Position numbers and translations under genes: made by a program. Positions 11,814 to 24,206 of a stretch of DNA of 64,000 nt are shown here, one piece after another (positions within the stretch are counted from its first letter, which is position 1; each line of letters opens with the position of its first letter). The notes beneath the pieces were generated by a model. That model was given only the letters and a program-made list of their open reading frames with translations. It ran no database searches and was not told the DNA's origin. Location of the stretch: contig SJRY01000120.1 in the NCBI GenBank assembly GCA_011319805.1, positions 248,001 to 312,000 of the forward strand, in the 5' to 3' direction. The DNA comes from Macrocybe gigantea. Lineage: Eukaryota; Basidiomycota; Agaricomycetes; Agaricales; Callistosporiaceae.

Positions 11814-13287
11814 ATGGCCATTGAACTCCTCCCTCTCCCTCTTCCCTCCACAGCAGACGCTTCAAAGTTCGTCGACTTTGGTCGCGAAGTCAAAGGCGTC
11901 GACCCCGCCAAGCTCTCACCTGACAACTTTGCCCAGATTCGAGATGCGCTATACAAGGTCTTGTGATCACACATTCCCCGACGTACGTATGCAGCATTTT
12001 AACAGGTGATAACACACGTAGCACGATGCTTTGTTGTTTCGCAATGTCTCTATGACGCCAGAAGAGCAATATGCTCTTACCAAGGTATGACTATCGCTCG
12101 TCAAGCCGAGCAAGTTCTCATCTGTGCAGGCGTTTGATCCCGCGTCCGAAAGCTATGGGCATGGGAACAACAAGACGGAGGGAACGAAGACGTCGATTCT
12201 GCATCCGGATCTCAAGACCATTCCCCGCGTACCACAAGTGCAGGTCATCGGAAACGGCACGATCTATAACCACGAGGGTTTGGCGGAAGCAAAGCTCAAG
12301 CACCCCAGCCACACCACCTTCCACAAGACGAAAGTTTCTCCGGAGGATGAAGCCAAGGGAGCGACGCGATTCTATCGCTGGCACATCGATGCCGCCCTGT
12401 ACGATCTGTCGCCCCCTAAAGTCACGACGCTATACGGCCTGAAAGTTCCAAAGGGCCCTCGCCAGATATGCAGGTACGACGATGGGACTGGGGAAGAGTT
12501 GAGTGTACCGTTGGGCACGACGGCCTTCGTATCTGGCAGGTCGATGTTCGAGATCTTGCCACCTGAATATAAGAGTCTGGCGGTCAGGTCAAGAGTCAAG
12601 TACGCTCCGCATCCTTACGTGTGGATGGCGCCCGCGCATGCGATGTCCACTGGTTTGGGAATTGAATCGGAGGGTCTGGAATATCCTCTGAAAGAGCTGC
12701 CTCCTTGGGAAGAATCCAAGTGCAAGACATTCCCGGTGGTAAGCACCTCCCCTATCGCCTATCGAGTTCGGGATAGATGCTAAGTCGCTTCTTGCCTAGC
12801 TCTGGAAGAATCCGGTGACGGGTCATCTTCACTTCGAGTCCACCCCTGTGGCGTCATGGAATTATTCGTTGATCCCCTTCCAAGCGGTGCGAAGCGTGAG
12901 AGCGCTTTGTATCCTGATGGTGCCCACATCGTGGATTTGAAGATGGTCAGGGATTTGTTATACAAGATGCAACGGCCGGCCATAACACCACAGGTACAGT
13001 CGAGAGCCGTCACGCAGTGATTCCTTCTTTCTGATACGTGTCTGCAACAAGCTTGTCTATCCGCATGACTGGTGAGTCTTGGCGTGCATTCTGACGTGCA
13101 CGAACTGCTCATTTTTTGACCGTTTAGGCAGGAGAACGATCTTGTCCTGTTCCACAACCGCGGAGTCCTGCACTCTGTGGTCGGAGCCTTTACGAACGAC
13201 CAAGTCAGAGTCTTCCACCAGTGTAATCTTGCCGCGTCCGATGAGCCTGTTGGACCGAGTGCAGACGACGTACAGAAATGGGCTTGA
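11814..13287 (+). CDS. xanA: Fe(II)/2-oxoglutarate-dependent xanthine dioxygenase (XanA type), one apparent frameshift
   Basis: XanA oxidises xanthine to uric acid with 2-oxoglutarate and O2, a fungal alternative to the molybdenum xanthine dehydrogenase. The exons I read are 11814-11957, 12022-12084, 12130-12738, 12800-12993, 13052-13071 and 13128-13287. Recognisable blocks are FDPASESYGHGN, SILHPDLKTIPRVPQ, FYRWHIDAALYDL (the HxD iron ligands), EYKSLAVRSRVKYAPHPYVW, and HNRGVLHSVVGAF with the distal iron-binding His. The family identification rests on remembered XanA sequence patterns, not on a search. At about 12838, between LHFE and VHPCGVMEL, one base is missing; read literally, a stop follows near 12938 and the last ligand His is lost. 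All other exons join cleanly, so either a very recent null allele or a base-calling error is possible. Convergent with the amine oxidase gene downstream. Confidence 0.88.
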
Positions 13288-13930
13288 AAAGGACCCTTCG
13301 AGTATGCATGACATTTTGCTTTGCTGGAACCATCAAGTAGTTCAAGTAGACCATGTACGGATCTTGTTCAGGAATTTGAGTGTCTATCCCGTCTCACCCC
13401 ATCTCACCTGTGTGCAATTCGACCAATTCCAGCGCCACGTTGTGTATCCGGTACAGACGAAGAACATGACCCGGACGCGCGCCAGATAATTTGAGAAGCC
13501 CGTTCCAGTATGAGGTAATTAGTTCGCCACCCGTGTACATACGGTTCGATGGTAGTGATCGTTGAGGAAAGAAATGTGTGACAACAATTTAGGCGTTCGT
13601 TCACGTGAATATCACGATCTCGTGACGTCTCGCGACGTGAGAAAACGCGTTCTAACTACTGGAATCACGCAGCCGACTAAGGAGTTGTGGAGGGTGTATC
13701 TTATCGTCGGCTCCGCATTCCTCGATTTCATCATCATTCATTTGACTGAATTCTTCTCTTCGGTAGTATTGCGAAGCGTTCCGGATCCGACCTCGTTCTG
13801 TACGTGCATACGCACACAAAATCAAATTGTACATTGTTTCCGAGACAGCGCTGAGATGAAATATAGTTGAAAGGCTTTCCTAACATGGTGACTGATACAC
13901 AGAGCTTCTGTTCATGAGTGTTATAATCCT
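13288..13930. other. Intergenic between convergent xanA and amine oxidase
   Basis: The 3' flanks of two convergent genes. No gene is supported. A local cluster of CGTGA/TCACG pentamers on both strands lies at about 13608-13645. Confidence 0.4.
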
Positions 13931-16816
13931 TCAGTGGCAATGCTCGTTCGTTTTCGATTCGTTTGAAAATGCCGCGACGCTCAACGGGTCGTTCGTGCCA
14001 GGCACATCCATGCTAGGATTGAACTTGAAGAACGAGTTGGGCCTCAAGGTGATGTTTAGGTGTTCGACAGGCATCCTGGCATTCGGGACGACATCAGAAA
14101 ATCAATCTGAAGAAAACCCACATATGACCACTTACACTGGCCAGTCCTCGGGTCTCGGTATATGTGTTGTCCCTGTCGATGAAATGTGATCAACGTGCTC
14201 AATAGGGTTAAGACAGACCACGACTTACCAACTGTCACAAATACCAATATGTCCTCATTATCCACGTTCTTCTTACCTTCAACCCACTTGCTTATAGAAT
14301 CTTCAGGCTCCTCCCTCGTTTGCGGCACGTATTTCCCGGCAGGCCACATTCTTCCTCCCTTGTCCCCTTCGACGTCTCGGCACACCCAGAGCGCATTGGT
14401 CGTGAACGCAGCCCGCTTGGCAGCCCAGCTATCGGGCCTGGCCAGGAGAGGAAGCACGCCGCCCTTCACGCCCAAGATGTACCCCGCCGGTATCCCGCTA
14501 CTGTAGTGATTCCTGGCGGTGTTGACGATCTTCCACCGGCGCTCCTTCTCGTAGGAGTATGGACGCGCACCCTCGGTCTGGAGAATAGTGTCCTGCATAA
14601 TAAACGCATTCCCGGCGAAATTCCGAGCGGAGCCCGTTGGCGCGTCAGGCAGTGACATAATATTCTGCTCGATGACCGAGTTGTACAAACCATCGACCAT
14701 GGGGTCGATCCGGAGCGAGAAAATGTGCTGATGATATTGCGCATTGACGTTGGGCGCGACGGTCGTGCCGTACGGGTTGGGCTCATTGTCGCCAGAAACA
14801 TACACTTGCAAGATGCCGGTGAGACGTATCTCAAACTCGATGCTGCCGTCCTGATAAAAGTAGTAATACCAAATGTACTCTGGTCGTGCGATTCATCAGC
14901 ATATTGACGACCTTTTTGACTGCACAACGGCAAGTTCGCTTGCGTCAAGTTTTGTGACGATATTCTCACCGTAGTTTGCCAACGTGCAGGCCATGCTGAC
15001 CACCAATCGACGACGACGAACGGTCTGACCACGGCCACCGGGACGATAATCAGTATGTTTCCACAAGACCCCATTGTCTTCTTCGTGGATGCAAATGACA
15101 TTCTTGATTACAACTGCATGCCCGCTATGTGCAACGTATGCGCCGGGCTGGGTAGAATTGCGGCTAGCTTCAGTGTCGAATCTTACTCTGACTTGGGCTG
15201 ACTTACAAGATAATAGATCTGACCCAGACAATCGCAACCGAGAGATAGCTCGTTCGCCATCGTTCCCATGCCATACTCGCCTCTACCAATCGGATTGAGG
15301 GTTATTACTAACACAGCAACAGAAAAAACATACGTATCAAAAGCAAACTTCCTCGGATGAGGAAACTCGGGGGCACCATAAGGAACGACCATTTCTGCCA
15401 GAGATAGTCGATAAATTATAGGTCGAATTTCGCCGCGGTCATTATACGTGATGGTAGAGAAGACAATGCCTTCCCTGTGAGAAAATGCTAGTAGAAAGAA
15501 AAGTTCAGGTAAAAAAGGCTCCATGAACAATCAAGGAACCCACAGATATGCATTTTCCAGTTCTGCCATTCCAATTCGTGACCATCAATCTTGAAACTCA
15601 CACCCTGAGGTTGAACGATGTGCAGGGGTTTCAGATCGTCCCTTGGCTTGTAGTCTTTGTCTGCTTCTTTCTGCAGGTCCGGTAGGAACTCGAATCGCGT
15701 GAGGGGTGGAGGGATGCGGTCCCTTCCAGATGCAGCCAGGTTGCCTTCGGATAGGGGAAAAGGCTTTGAGTCGGGAGCCGAGAGCTTGTAGCCATTGGGC
15801 GTTGACTGATAGTGAGGAGGGAAATCTGAGGGGTGCCAAGGTCACTAACAGTTTCTGACATAAATCGCATTCAACTCACCAATGTGGATCACTTCTCCTA
15901 CGTTGACATCGACAACAGGAACAAAATCCTAACAAAATCGGTGAGACAAGGGATTGCTTTGATAGGAGGGTGCGTACTAAGGGATGTGCGTAGAGGTTCT
16001 CATGTTCGCCGAACCGTGCGAACATCAAAGCTTGCTGCACACGGCGACTTTGAGGGAATCGCTCATCGAAACCGATTGACCAGCCATCGCAAACGATTTG
16101 GTCGGGCTCGACACCTCCAAATCGCCATCCAGACATGTGAGTTGCCTAATCTCATAGATGTCGAATTGCAGCATACCAACGTCTCTCGCCAACTTGAGCA
16201 CTCTCTCATCCTTCTTCACAACAGCCTCACACTGTGCTAGCTCTTCTACTGAAATTTGTGGATGAAGGTTTCCGGGAAGTTGTTCAAAAGTATCGATTTT
16301 CCAATTTCCGTCATGCAGGGATAATATGGCATTATACGAGTGACTTTATGTCGTCTCTGAGTAAATGCGGCGTCCATGCATAGAAGCAACATACCCATTG
16401 ACAACATCAAGGAACTATCTCGCAGAACCCGTGATAAGCATTAGTGTTTATTTATATAAGAAAATAGACCTACATCTACTTCCGCTTTCCGAATAATGGC
16501 TGTCGGTGCCTCAGGTTTACTTCCAGGAACCAACGGGATTCCTAACGCCGACAGTACGGCCTTCTTCGGAGGCGGTAGGAGATATAATGTTATGAACTTG
16601 ATCGCTTTAATGTCGGTGTTCGCCGCTATATAGTGGCGAACGACGGTGGAGACGACGAGAATCTGCATTGCAAATGTATACAATGCCAACTGGTCAACAA
16701 GAAAGACGTACTTCATCTGGCGTCAGTGGGTCGAGCGGATGCTTGAAAGCGACGGGTGTTTGACCAGAGACGCTCTGAATAGTTGTCGCAGTACCGGGTG
16801 TGTCCTCGGGAGACAT
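13931..16816 (-). CDS. Copper amine oxidase (topaquinone-dependent)
   Basis: These enzymes oxidatively deaminate primary amines to aldehydes, releasing H2O2 and ammonia. Spliced minus-strand exons show the family landmarks in order: an N-terminal segment MSPEDTPGT...FKHPLDPLTPDE, the catalytic-base region AFD...GEYGMG split by an intron, HEEDNGVLWKHTDYR, the cofactor motif TLANYEYIWYYYFYQDG (the Tyr of NY becomes topaquinone), the copper ligands QYHQHIF, and a C-terminal THIPRPEDWPVMPVEHL with the third His region. Splicing is needed to see several of these; for example the cofactor motif is joined as AACTACG|AG. The stop is at 13931-13933. I chose the ATG at 16816; a longer in-frame start at 16978 would add a hydrophobic N-terminus, so localisation is uncertain. 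There are many short introns and I did not place every one in the N-terminal half. Confidence 0.9.
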
Positions 16817-17279
16817 GGCAGGGATTATTGCACGCTGAAGGTCACAAGATGCTCTGTACTTATACCGGCAGCAGAGTACACCGAGTGCGTCCAAAAGAAG
16901 TATTGTCCAGGGCCTGGATGAAGTCGGACGATCAACTGATAGAGCTGTTATCTTGACCACATGGAACAGAACATCCAAGCTTCAACTATACGCCAAAAGG
17001 GATCGGAATGATTCAGCTTCCTTGACTGATCTGGCTGGAGAACGCTAGTCTCTAGACCACGAGTCCCACGGTAACAGACGCCCGAATTCAGTTAATGGCT
17101 AGTCAAACAGGCCGGATCTTAAATCCCAGCGTGGCTCGACTATTGCATCTGAGGACTCACAAGAATCAATCAATTAGAAGAGAAGGGCGTCAAGTCGGAG
17201 GTTGAAGGCTGTAAGATGGACCCGCCAGGGTCCTTTCTCAGGGGCAATCTTATCTTATCTCTCTTGACTTGAAAACGCT
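16817..17279. promoter_or_regulatory. Divergent promoter region, amine oxidase (-) / LTO1 (+)
   Basis: About 460 bp separate the two start codons. No coding sequence or clear motif was recognised. If the amine oxidase starts at 16978, the shared region shrinks to about 300 bp. Confidence 0.4.
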
Positions 17280-17959
17280 ATGGAGGAGCAGTTCGACATC
17301 GAATCCCTGGTCCATCTTGAACAAACGTCGGCGTTATCCTCAGCTCTCATTCCTTTTTAGCATGCCAACTTCAACCGCTTTTCAGGTTCTACGAATCGGG
17401 ATACCAGGATGGTTTTGAGCACGGCCGTATACATGGTTTGATCGAAGGACGAGCATTAGGCCGAGCAAAAGGTTTTGAGATGTGGGAGGAGCTCGGCTTT
17501 TATGAGGGTTTTGCGCTAATGTGGCAGGAAATCTATGCTCAACAAGCAAGGGCCGAAGAGTCAGTCCCCCCTTGGATGATCTCTACTCTTCGCGCAACAC
17601 ATTAATGCAGTCTTTCTTTTTCTTTTGGGCACAGCCGTGCAACAAACCACATAAAGCGTCTCCTTGAGCTCACATCCCGGTTTCCCAAAGTCAACCCTTC
17701 CCCAGCCGACAGGTCGTCAAATGCGGACATACCCAAGCTGTTTCGGCAGATTCGGTCGCGTTACCGAGCCCTCTGCTCCATGCTTGGCGTGCGGCCTTCG
17801 CTGCGCTACTCGGAGAAATCGCAAGACCGAGAGAAGGACGAAGACGACGTTGATGCCGATGTCGATGACATTAGTCGCCGTTCCGAAGCTGCAAAGACAG
17901 TTTGGCATCTGGAAAATGGGGCACCGAGGCACAATATAGGGCATGCGTTGGACTTTTGA
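17280..17959 (+). CDS. LTO1: LTO1 homologue (Yae1/ORAOV1-type deca-GX3 protein)
   Basis: In yeast, Lto1 with Yae1 is an adaptor that brings the Fe-S cluster targeting complex to the ABC protein Rli1/ABCE1, which acts in ribosome recycling. Three exons, 17280-17326, 17386-17559 and 17635-17959, give 181 aa. After MEEQFDIESLVHLEQTFYESG comes the diagnostic array of glycines every fourth residue (GYQDGFEHGRIHGLIEGRAL, continuing GRAKG), then GFYEGFALMW. The tail is acidic and ends HALDF; the family usually ends in a Trp that is important for Fe-S complex binding, and here a WHLENG lies 16 residues before the end instead. Both introns preserve frame exactly, with no sign of sequence error. Confidence 0.9.
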
Positions 17960-19061
17960 GAAAGAAAGCTTTTCAGATGATGTCTGGCCGGGAACGCGCG
18001 TAAAGTAAGTCTTCTTAGGTCACAATGCTTTCATCACTCAACCTTCCCTCACCAGGTCTAGAATTTGCTTCTCTTGAGGATAGCCGTTTTGTGACCCTGT
18101 CTGAACGGATCAACTGGCGGTTCAGCATCTTCGACTCTTGCGTCAATTCTACACTCAATTCGCTCCTATAGATACTCTAATGTCTAATTCCTAGTCAATG
18201 TACAGTATGAGATCCTGGTTATCTAGGATGACGATATGCAGGTCGTCATTACATCTATATCCGATAACGTACTAACCCTCCTGTACATGGCAAGGAATCA
18301 ACTGACGCTTAACTTTGCTCATTATACGGGCTCTGGAAGCTTGAATCGATCGTGGAGTAGGCCGCGCTCTTCGAGACGCAGTATACAGAAGCGATGACGT
18401 TCGTTCTGGGATCGAGTCTGCCTTGTAAAATTCTTCGTGAAACCTGTTCTGTTTTCGGAATCTGTATAGACCGAACACGAGGCTGGTCAATAATCAAGAA
18501 CCTCTCATGAATTCGTCTAGTTTTGGTTGCGCGGTTAAAGAGCGTAAATTAAGACATGTGGCATTGAACGATGATTTAACCGACGCGGACACAGTGAATG
18601 AATGTCTACGACACTAATCATGCTTCCATTGGCTATCACCAGAAGACGGTCATTGATGACAATATTACATTACTGACCATTTGTATTATACATATAACCG
18701 AGGCCGATACAGTTCAAACGAATTAACAGAGTAATTATAATGCAAAAGAAAAGAAAACGTTGGACTCGTAAACGCTAAGCGAGAGCAACAGGAAAGCGAT
18801 GGGCTACAGTGCTGATACATGCGAGAGGGTCTTGTCGTTAAAGACCGGTGATGCGAATGAGGGCGACGGAGTACAGAGTCCATAACAAAAACAGAAGGAA
18901 AAGAAACAATGACCGACAGGTTCGACACAGTGTCCGAGTCTAGTACGGCTTCAGATACGGGCTAGTGACATGGAAAGAGGCATGCGACATTGGTCGCGAG
19001 GGCGGAATGAAGGGAGTAGATTGGGCAGAGAGCGGTAGAAACCCAGTGCCATACGGCGAGC
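17960..19061. other. Intergenic, no gene recognised
   Basis: About 1.1 kb between LTO1 and the 3' end of the next minus-strand gene. The only ORFs are short and of random composition. I see no repeat or RNA gene here. Confidence 0.4.
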
Positions 19062-21351
19062 TCAGCTGTGCGCTCCCGCAACATAAGGACTAGCTTGGAC
19101 GAGCGACGGAGGCGGTGGTGGAGGCAACGCTGCTGGCAGAGGGCCGATAGCAGATACTGGTGACATCATGTATTGCGACGATGCCTGGGACAGGACGGAT
19201 GGGTTGCGGCGAAGCGATGGCTCTGACGGCACGGCACCGATGACTGCGAGGTAGGGTTCCAAGGGAATGACGGGGGCGTTCTCCCAGTCCTCGTCCTCGA
19301 GGAAGATGACTCTTCGTCGTGGGGGTGCAGAGTGGACTTTTGAGGCGGAGAACGGAAGACCATGCCATATGCTTGTGCGAGTGGGCCGTCCCAGGGTGAA
19401 GATCGGGTTGCCGGGTTGCGAGCGGAGCCTCTGGGCGGCTGGCGCTCCAGCCTTGACAATTCCAAATCGTAAGTGCCACGGTGGAAAAAAAAACCATCCG
19501 AACGACATACCCATGCCAAGTGTTCAGATTCGTCGTGTCTATCTTGGAGTCCAGGACCGCAATAAGGAATTCGGGTACCTCTTCCTTGCTCAACTTCCTG
19601 GAACTCCTTGAGCCAGAGCTAGATAATGTCGAGCTGCTCGTCGTAGAAGGGTTCATTGCCACGCCGGCAAACCGAGGCCTGACAAAAGTGAGTGCTTTCC
19701 ATACACATTAAAGCCGGAAACTTACTGAGTATGCGCAGAGGTCTCCGCGGCCGGCTTCTGATTTTCCGACGGCTCCTCTTTCACGGTTTCGAGTGATGTG
19801 GTCTTTGATTTGTGAAATTGAGCAAGTAAATCAGGTATAGAACCTGCAGGTCCGTTTGCTCAAACAACAACTGACAGGCGCAAAACACCCCGACTTACTA
19901 GTGGTGGATAACCTGATAGTGATGCAATTGAGAAATGAAGTTAGAGATGGGATCAAAGTGCCTTACATAGAATTTCTATCAGGATTTGTGACTCTGAGGG
20001 GTACTGTCGAGAGATAGATCTAATGTATGCGCAATGTCTAAATAGTGGTCCACATACATCGGTTGCCAAGGGAACATTCCGGATCATATTAAGAAAGGAA
20101 GGGACATGACACTGGCCGTTGCAGATCTTGAAGGTGGTGAGCTTGGTAAGCTATGATTTAAACTGTAACAGGCTTACGGTGGCGTAGAAGGAAGATCCAA
20201 GGCATGTTCAACCTTTGTATCTGTAGGAATAAAACGTGTCAATATGTACAAGAAGTAGCAGAGCAATGTCATACCTATTGGAGGAATCTCAATCTTTGGA
20301 GGAGCGGGCTTCAGCACGTCAGACTGCCTCTTGTCCTTCGGCGTTGCCAGGATAGTGGAAGCCAGTCCATAAATACTAAAGCTCAGCAGCTCAACGCGAT
20401 GGACCCTCGAATACGAGGCTTGTACTTACGACGCGTTCTTGAATTCTTTATCGATAGCTCGTGCGGTCCTACGAAACTGGGAATCTAAAAAGTCCGCCTG
20501 TCGGTCTTGACTTTTGACTGTGTTGCGTCAGTGACATCGAGCACGTCGAGTAGAGAGAATGGGTGAAAGACAGACCTTTGGCGACCTTGGGCTGGAAAAG
20601 GGGCATATATGAGCGATTCGGCGAACAGATTGGGCGAACAGGCGACTCACAGCGCCCTTTGGCCATGTCATATAGTAGTCGACGAACTTCTTCCCAGAGT
20701 CGTTGACAACGACGGCAAAGACGAGATGCAAGGATGGATCCCTCTCGGAGTCACTTCCCCGGTCCAGCCATCTATTCACGACATTACCGACGTTCTTCGC
20801 CCTAATAAGAACGATCAACACCTCCAAGCCCAGGTATAGAAAGACCAGCAACCAAAAAGGACGCACCCCAAGAACTTCTTGTACAGCGCAACGGCGTCAG
20901 AGCCGGAAACGACCTTAAAGCGCTTCTCAAGGGCCTCATACACATCGTCCGGGTCGACCCTGGCGATCTCCTCCAGAAACGCGGGCGTGCAACGCGAGCG
21001 CCGGACATGGTCGCCTACAACGGCCTTGAGCGTCTCAGCGGTCTGTCCCGGAGACGGAGCCCTAGGATGAGAAGACGCGGAAGAAGACGTAGAAGACGAA
21101 GAGGGCTTGGAGCCCGTGTCGCGCTTGACGTCGTGCGTGTTTAGGCTCGGGAGTGAAGGCTTGTCGCTGGTGCTGCGGCTGCGACCATTCGCGCGGTGGT
21201 CCTGCTGCTCCTGGTGGTGCCCGTGATAGTGATGCGGGTGGTGGTGCGACGCAGACTGAGAAGAACCGGGCTGGTCCTTGGCGCCATGCTTCGAAGGCTT
21301 GTGGGACTGCTTTGCTGTTTGCGGGTCGTTCGTTGGCGTAACGGAGGGCAT
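19062..21351 (-). CDS. Hypothetical protein with a His-rich segment and a Pro-rich tail
   Basis: I do not recognise a family. From the ATG at 21351 the protein starts MPSVTPTNDPQTAKQ, then a striking His/Gln run (HHHPHHYHGHHQEQQDH), a Ser-rich linker and a helical segment (PAFLEEIARVDPDDVYEALE, continuing KRFKVV). A later exon near 20650-20790 has NVVNRWLDRGSDSERDPSLH followed by a hydrophobic LVFAVVVND. C-terminal pieces include SKEEVPEFLIAVLDSKIDTT, then PRRRVIFLEDEDWENAPVIP and a proline run before the stop at 19062. An upstream in-frame ATG at 21423 would add a hydrophobic N-terminus, so a membrane anchor is possible. Several introns are needed (around 19.5, 19.7, 20.0-20.5 and 20.8 kb), but I cannot fix them without a homologue. 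Confidence 0.5.
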
Positions 21352-22070
21352 GAAAAATGTTAAAAACGAGAGGACAGCGAGTGAGGTTAATAAAATAGAG
21401 AATAATGCAGTTAGAGAGTACAATCGATAATCAGGGGCCTCGAGGGAACCTCGAGGCAGACGTGCTGAAAGCTCCTTTGTAGTCCGGTTTGTCGACGTCG
21501 GGGGAATGTAGGCGCCGCGTCTCAGTGTAACAACATTCGCAATTATAGTTACTGTTGCCGCCTTCCAGGAAACTTTTGGCTCTCAACGCCACTACTGATG
21601 GAACTCAGAGCTTAACGACATAAAGTTCTACTGCAACTGATGCCTAGATTTTGATGATCTGCAATCTGACACTCCTCTCCTCGTCGGATCGTCGTGTGAG
21701 ACGCCAACAAGGCGTCAATTGCTTGCTTTTTCGCAAATAAAAGCAGTCCAGGTCCTGCTCACATCCTGACAATGGCCGAGATGTGACACACGTTTGATTG
21801 ATGCCTGACAGGAAACATTAGCGCCCAATAAACCGTCTTCGACAAGTTGAGGAATAGTATGATAGGGTCGTGAGCAGAGACAACAGATACGAAAACAAAA
21901 TCAGATGGTCGTCAGGTACTCCTTGGTATGCATACACAGAATGTGCCCGTCGCTAGCAATCGTGAGTGTGGGTATCCGTATGAAGGTATGTACTAGAAAG
22001 CCCAAAGACTTGAGGTAGCCGTGGAGAGAAACTAGGAATGATATCGAGAGCATAGCGTGAATCCTCACAC
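21352..22070. other. Intergenic, no gene recognised
   Basis: Holds the upstream region of the His-rich orphan and the 3' flank of the Whi2-like gene. No coding, RNA or repeat feature is supported. Confidence 0.4.
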
Positions 22071-23300
22071 CTATCGGGTCATTGTCAATGTGTTTAGGAC
22101 AGGTTGAAAACGAAATTCAAAACGCACCAAGGACAACTCTAGGGTCCATACGCGACGCGCCCACAACTTGACCTTTTTGGCATGTTTGTCGTTCGCCGCA
22201 GGTAACTCTACATCAAGCCCGTCCCACCAGCACTTGCGCTATTCTGCGTATCAGCACCCAAAACAGGTGAAGAGAAACGTGAGACATACCGCGGGTTTTC
22301 TCCAGAAGAGCAACAGCTTCTGGGCCGTCGCCATCTGGGTGTAGTCGACCTCGACGGGCTTTTCACCGTTGGGGTGGTGAAGAATCCCTGTTTTGAGCAG
22401 CACCAGGGCGATGGAGGATATACAACATCGCGAAGGTTCTAGAGCGCGGAATCCCCATTCATCATCACGGTTAAATCCACTGCATTGCGATGAACTGAGT
22501 GTCAAAGCGCCATGGGGGGAGTACCCCGCGAATAGCGTACCTCATACACAGCATATCGATTAAATGCTGTTCAGCAACGTTGTTCTCCTTGTTCACGTTC
22601 CGCTGAAGTGCCGTGAAAATTTGCCGGCGCTCCATGAGCCAGTCGCCCGAGCGCCGCTTGATGTCCAAGAGCGGGTCATTCGCAATGCCGTTCTGGTCCG
22701 TCACGGCGTCGCTGTCCTGGGGTGGTATCGAAAAATACTCGAGCTCCTCGCGAAGGACGATGATCGCCTGCTTCGACAAGAGCGGATTCTGTGACGCAGT
22801 CGACCCAAAGTCGGTCGTTATTGACCCATCAAGTAGATGCTGCTGGGCGCTAAACAGCCCCGGCGTCGTCGCGGTTCCATAGAACGCCTCGGAGGCATTT
22901 CTGAAGAACGATAACACGTATTGGAAGCACTCCGGATCGAACTGCGTGACATGGAGGAAGGGGAAAAAGTATCAGGCGCGTGTGTTCAATGCGATCGACG
23001 GGGGGAAGGAGACATTAGTCATGGGGATACTGACGTCGACGGCATAAACCTCCTCGTCCTCCTCGTTCTCCCCTCATCCGATAACGCCATACTTTGGCGG
23101 CTGAGTACCAGTCCATTCGGGAACAGACAAAGTAGAACCGATTCCGGCAAGTTCAAAATCGTGTCTCGGTCGACCTCAAAACGCCTGCCACGAAGGTCCA
23201 GAAATAGCCGCGTCAGAAGTTGCGGCTGGAGATTGACGTGAGTGGGCACATGTTGGGAGACCTGTGTAATGGGCGACGAGGACATGGACGCCGTCGCCAT
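22071..23300 (-). CDS. WHI2: Whi2-like BTB/POZ (T1-type) protein, one apparent frameshift
   Basis: Yeast Whi2 is a BTB-domain activator of the Psr1/2 phosphatases acting in the stress response and in low-amino-acid repression of TORC1; animal KCTD proteins are relatives. The exons I read on the minus strand are 23300-23035, 22941-22541, 22479-22290 and 22238-22071. The BTB core is visible as LDLRGRRFEVDRDTILNLPE, SVLLCLFPNGLVLSRQSMAL and FDPECFQYVLSFF. Further conserved blocks are NPLLSKQAIIVLREELEYFS, NVNKENNVAEQHLIDMLCMS, WGFRALEPSRCCISSIALVL, MATAQKLLLFWRKPA and RKCWWDG...RVWTLELSLV. Between MALSDEG and EEVYAVD one base is missing in a C-run at about 23070-23073 (plus strand); adding it restores GENEEDEEVYAVD. 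The last codons and stop (22071) are uncertain, since an intron after ELSLV is possible. The assignment to Whi2 specifically is from memory of the family pattern. Confidence 0.75.
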
Positions 23301-23527
23301 TATGAAAGAAAGTTGTAGCCGACTGTATCAACGCTGGCTGCTACTTTGGTTAACAAGCTTATGTAAGGCGATTGTTTCTTTCTAGCACATAAACTCAGGA
23401 AAAAATGCTCATGTCGCTCGAGATGGCATCTTCATGGCTTTTCTGACATGTTGCATGTGGCATGAAAGCAATATATGAACATACAAGCAATCCATATGGG
23501 AGGACAGAGGCGCTAAAATCGAACCAT

Positions 23528-24206
23528 CTAGATTGTTGTCTCGTATGCAACAGGTACAACGGTTTGAGGTGCATTTTGAGCAGCGGAGACAGTGTGTGCT
23601 TCTCGAGGAAGTGCGGGCACGCGTTTCAAGTTAACACGCTCTGATAATGGCAGATCCAAACCAGTTCAGAATCGGCAAGATGAACAAATCGGAGCATAGT
23701 AGACTCACCGCCCTTCTCTTTTGCCGCGACGTGTGCATCGTGGTTGCTCTTCACCCTATCCAAAAACTCCTGACGACACTTCGAGTGCTTGATGTGCTCA
23801 ACACGGATGTTCACCCGCTTCTCGATGTAGCGGTTACCAACGATTTTGTAGACGATAACACCGACGGCGCTCGGTGTGACGTTGTATACAATACCCGTTC
23901 GTCTGATTGAATATTTGCAATGGCTTTAAGTATGGTGCACCTGGGGTTCAAGCATGACATGAACACACCCATGGTAGTATTTGTGGGGCATGCCCTTTTG
24001 TTGTGATGCGTTCGCCTTAATGTCAACGATATCACCGACGCGGTAGTTTAAGAGGAAAGTCGAAAGCTTCGTAGGGCCGTGTTCTGCGATCGAACCGAGA
24101 GCGTCATCAGATAATTCCAAGGCAGGCCATAGCACAAAACTATACCCTTGAAGCCCCGCTTGAACATGTGGCGCGTACGCGCGCGGTAACCGTAGGAGTG
24201 GGGCAT
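23528..24206 (-). CDS. RPL21: 60S ribosomal protein L21 (eL21)
   Basis: Component of the large cytosolic ribosomal subunit. Spliced reading: [20 protein letters not shown], then [92 protein letters not shown], and a C-terminus ending [13 protein letters not shown]. This covers the whole eL21 family length (about 160 aa). Three introns interrupt it; the first is 24084-24145. The stop TAG is at 23528-23530. The start ATG at 24206 fits the family N-terminus. Divergent from RPS9 with 255 bp between start codons. Confidence 0.96.

Noticed and set aside
14320..14655. Plus-strand ORFs over the amine oxidase
   Set aside because: Antisense of a clear copper amine oxidase exon with the HQH copper motif.
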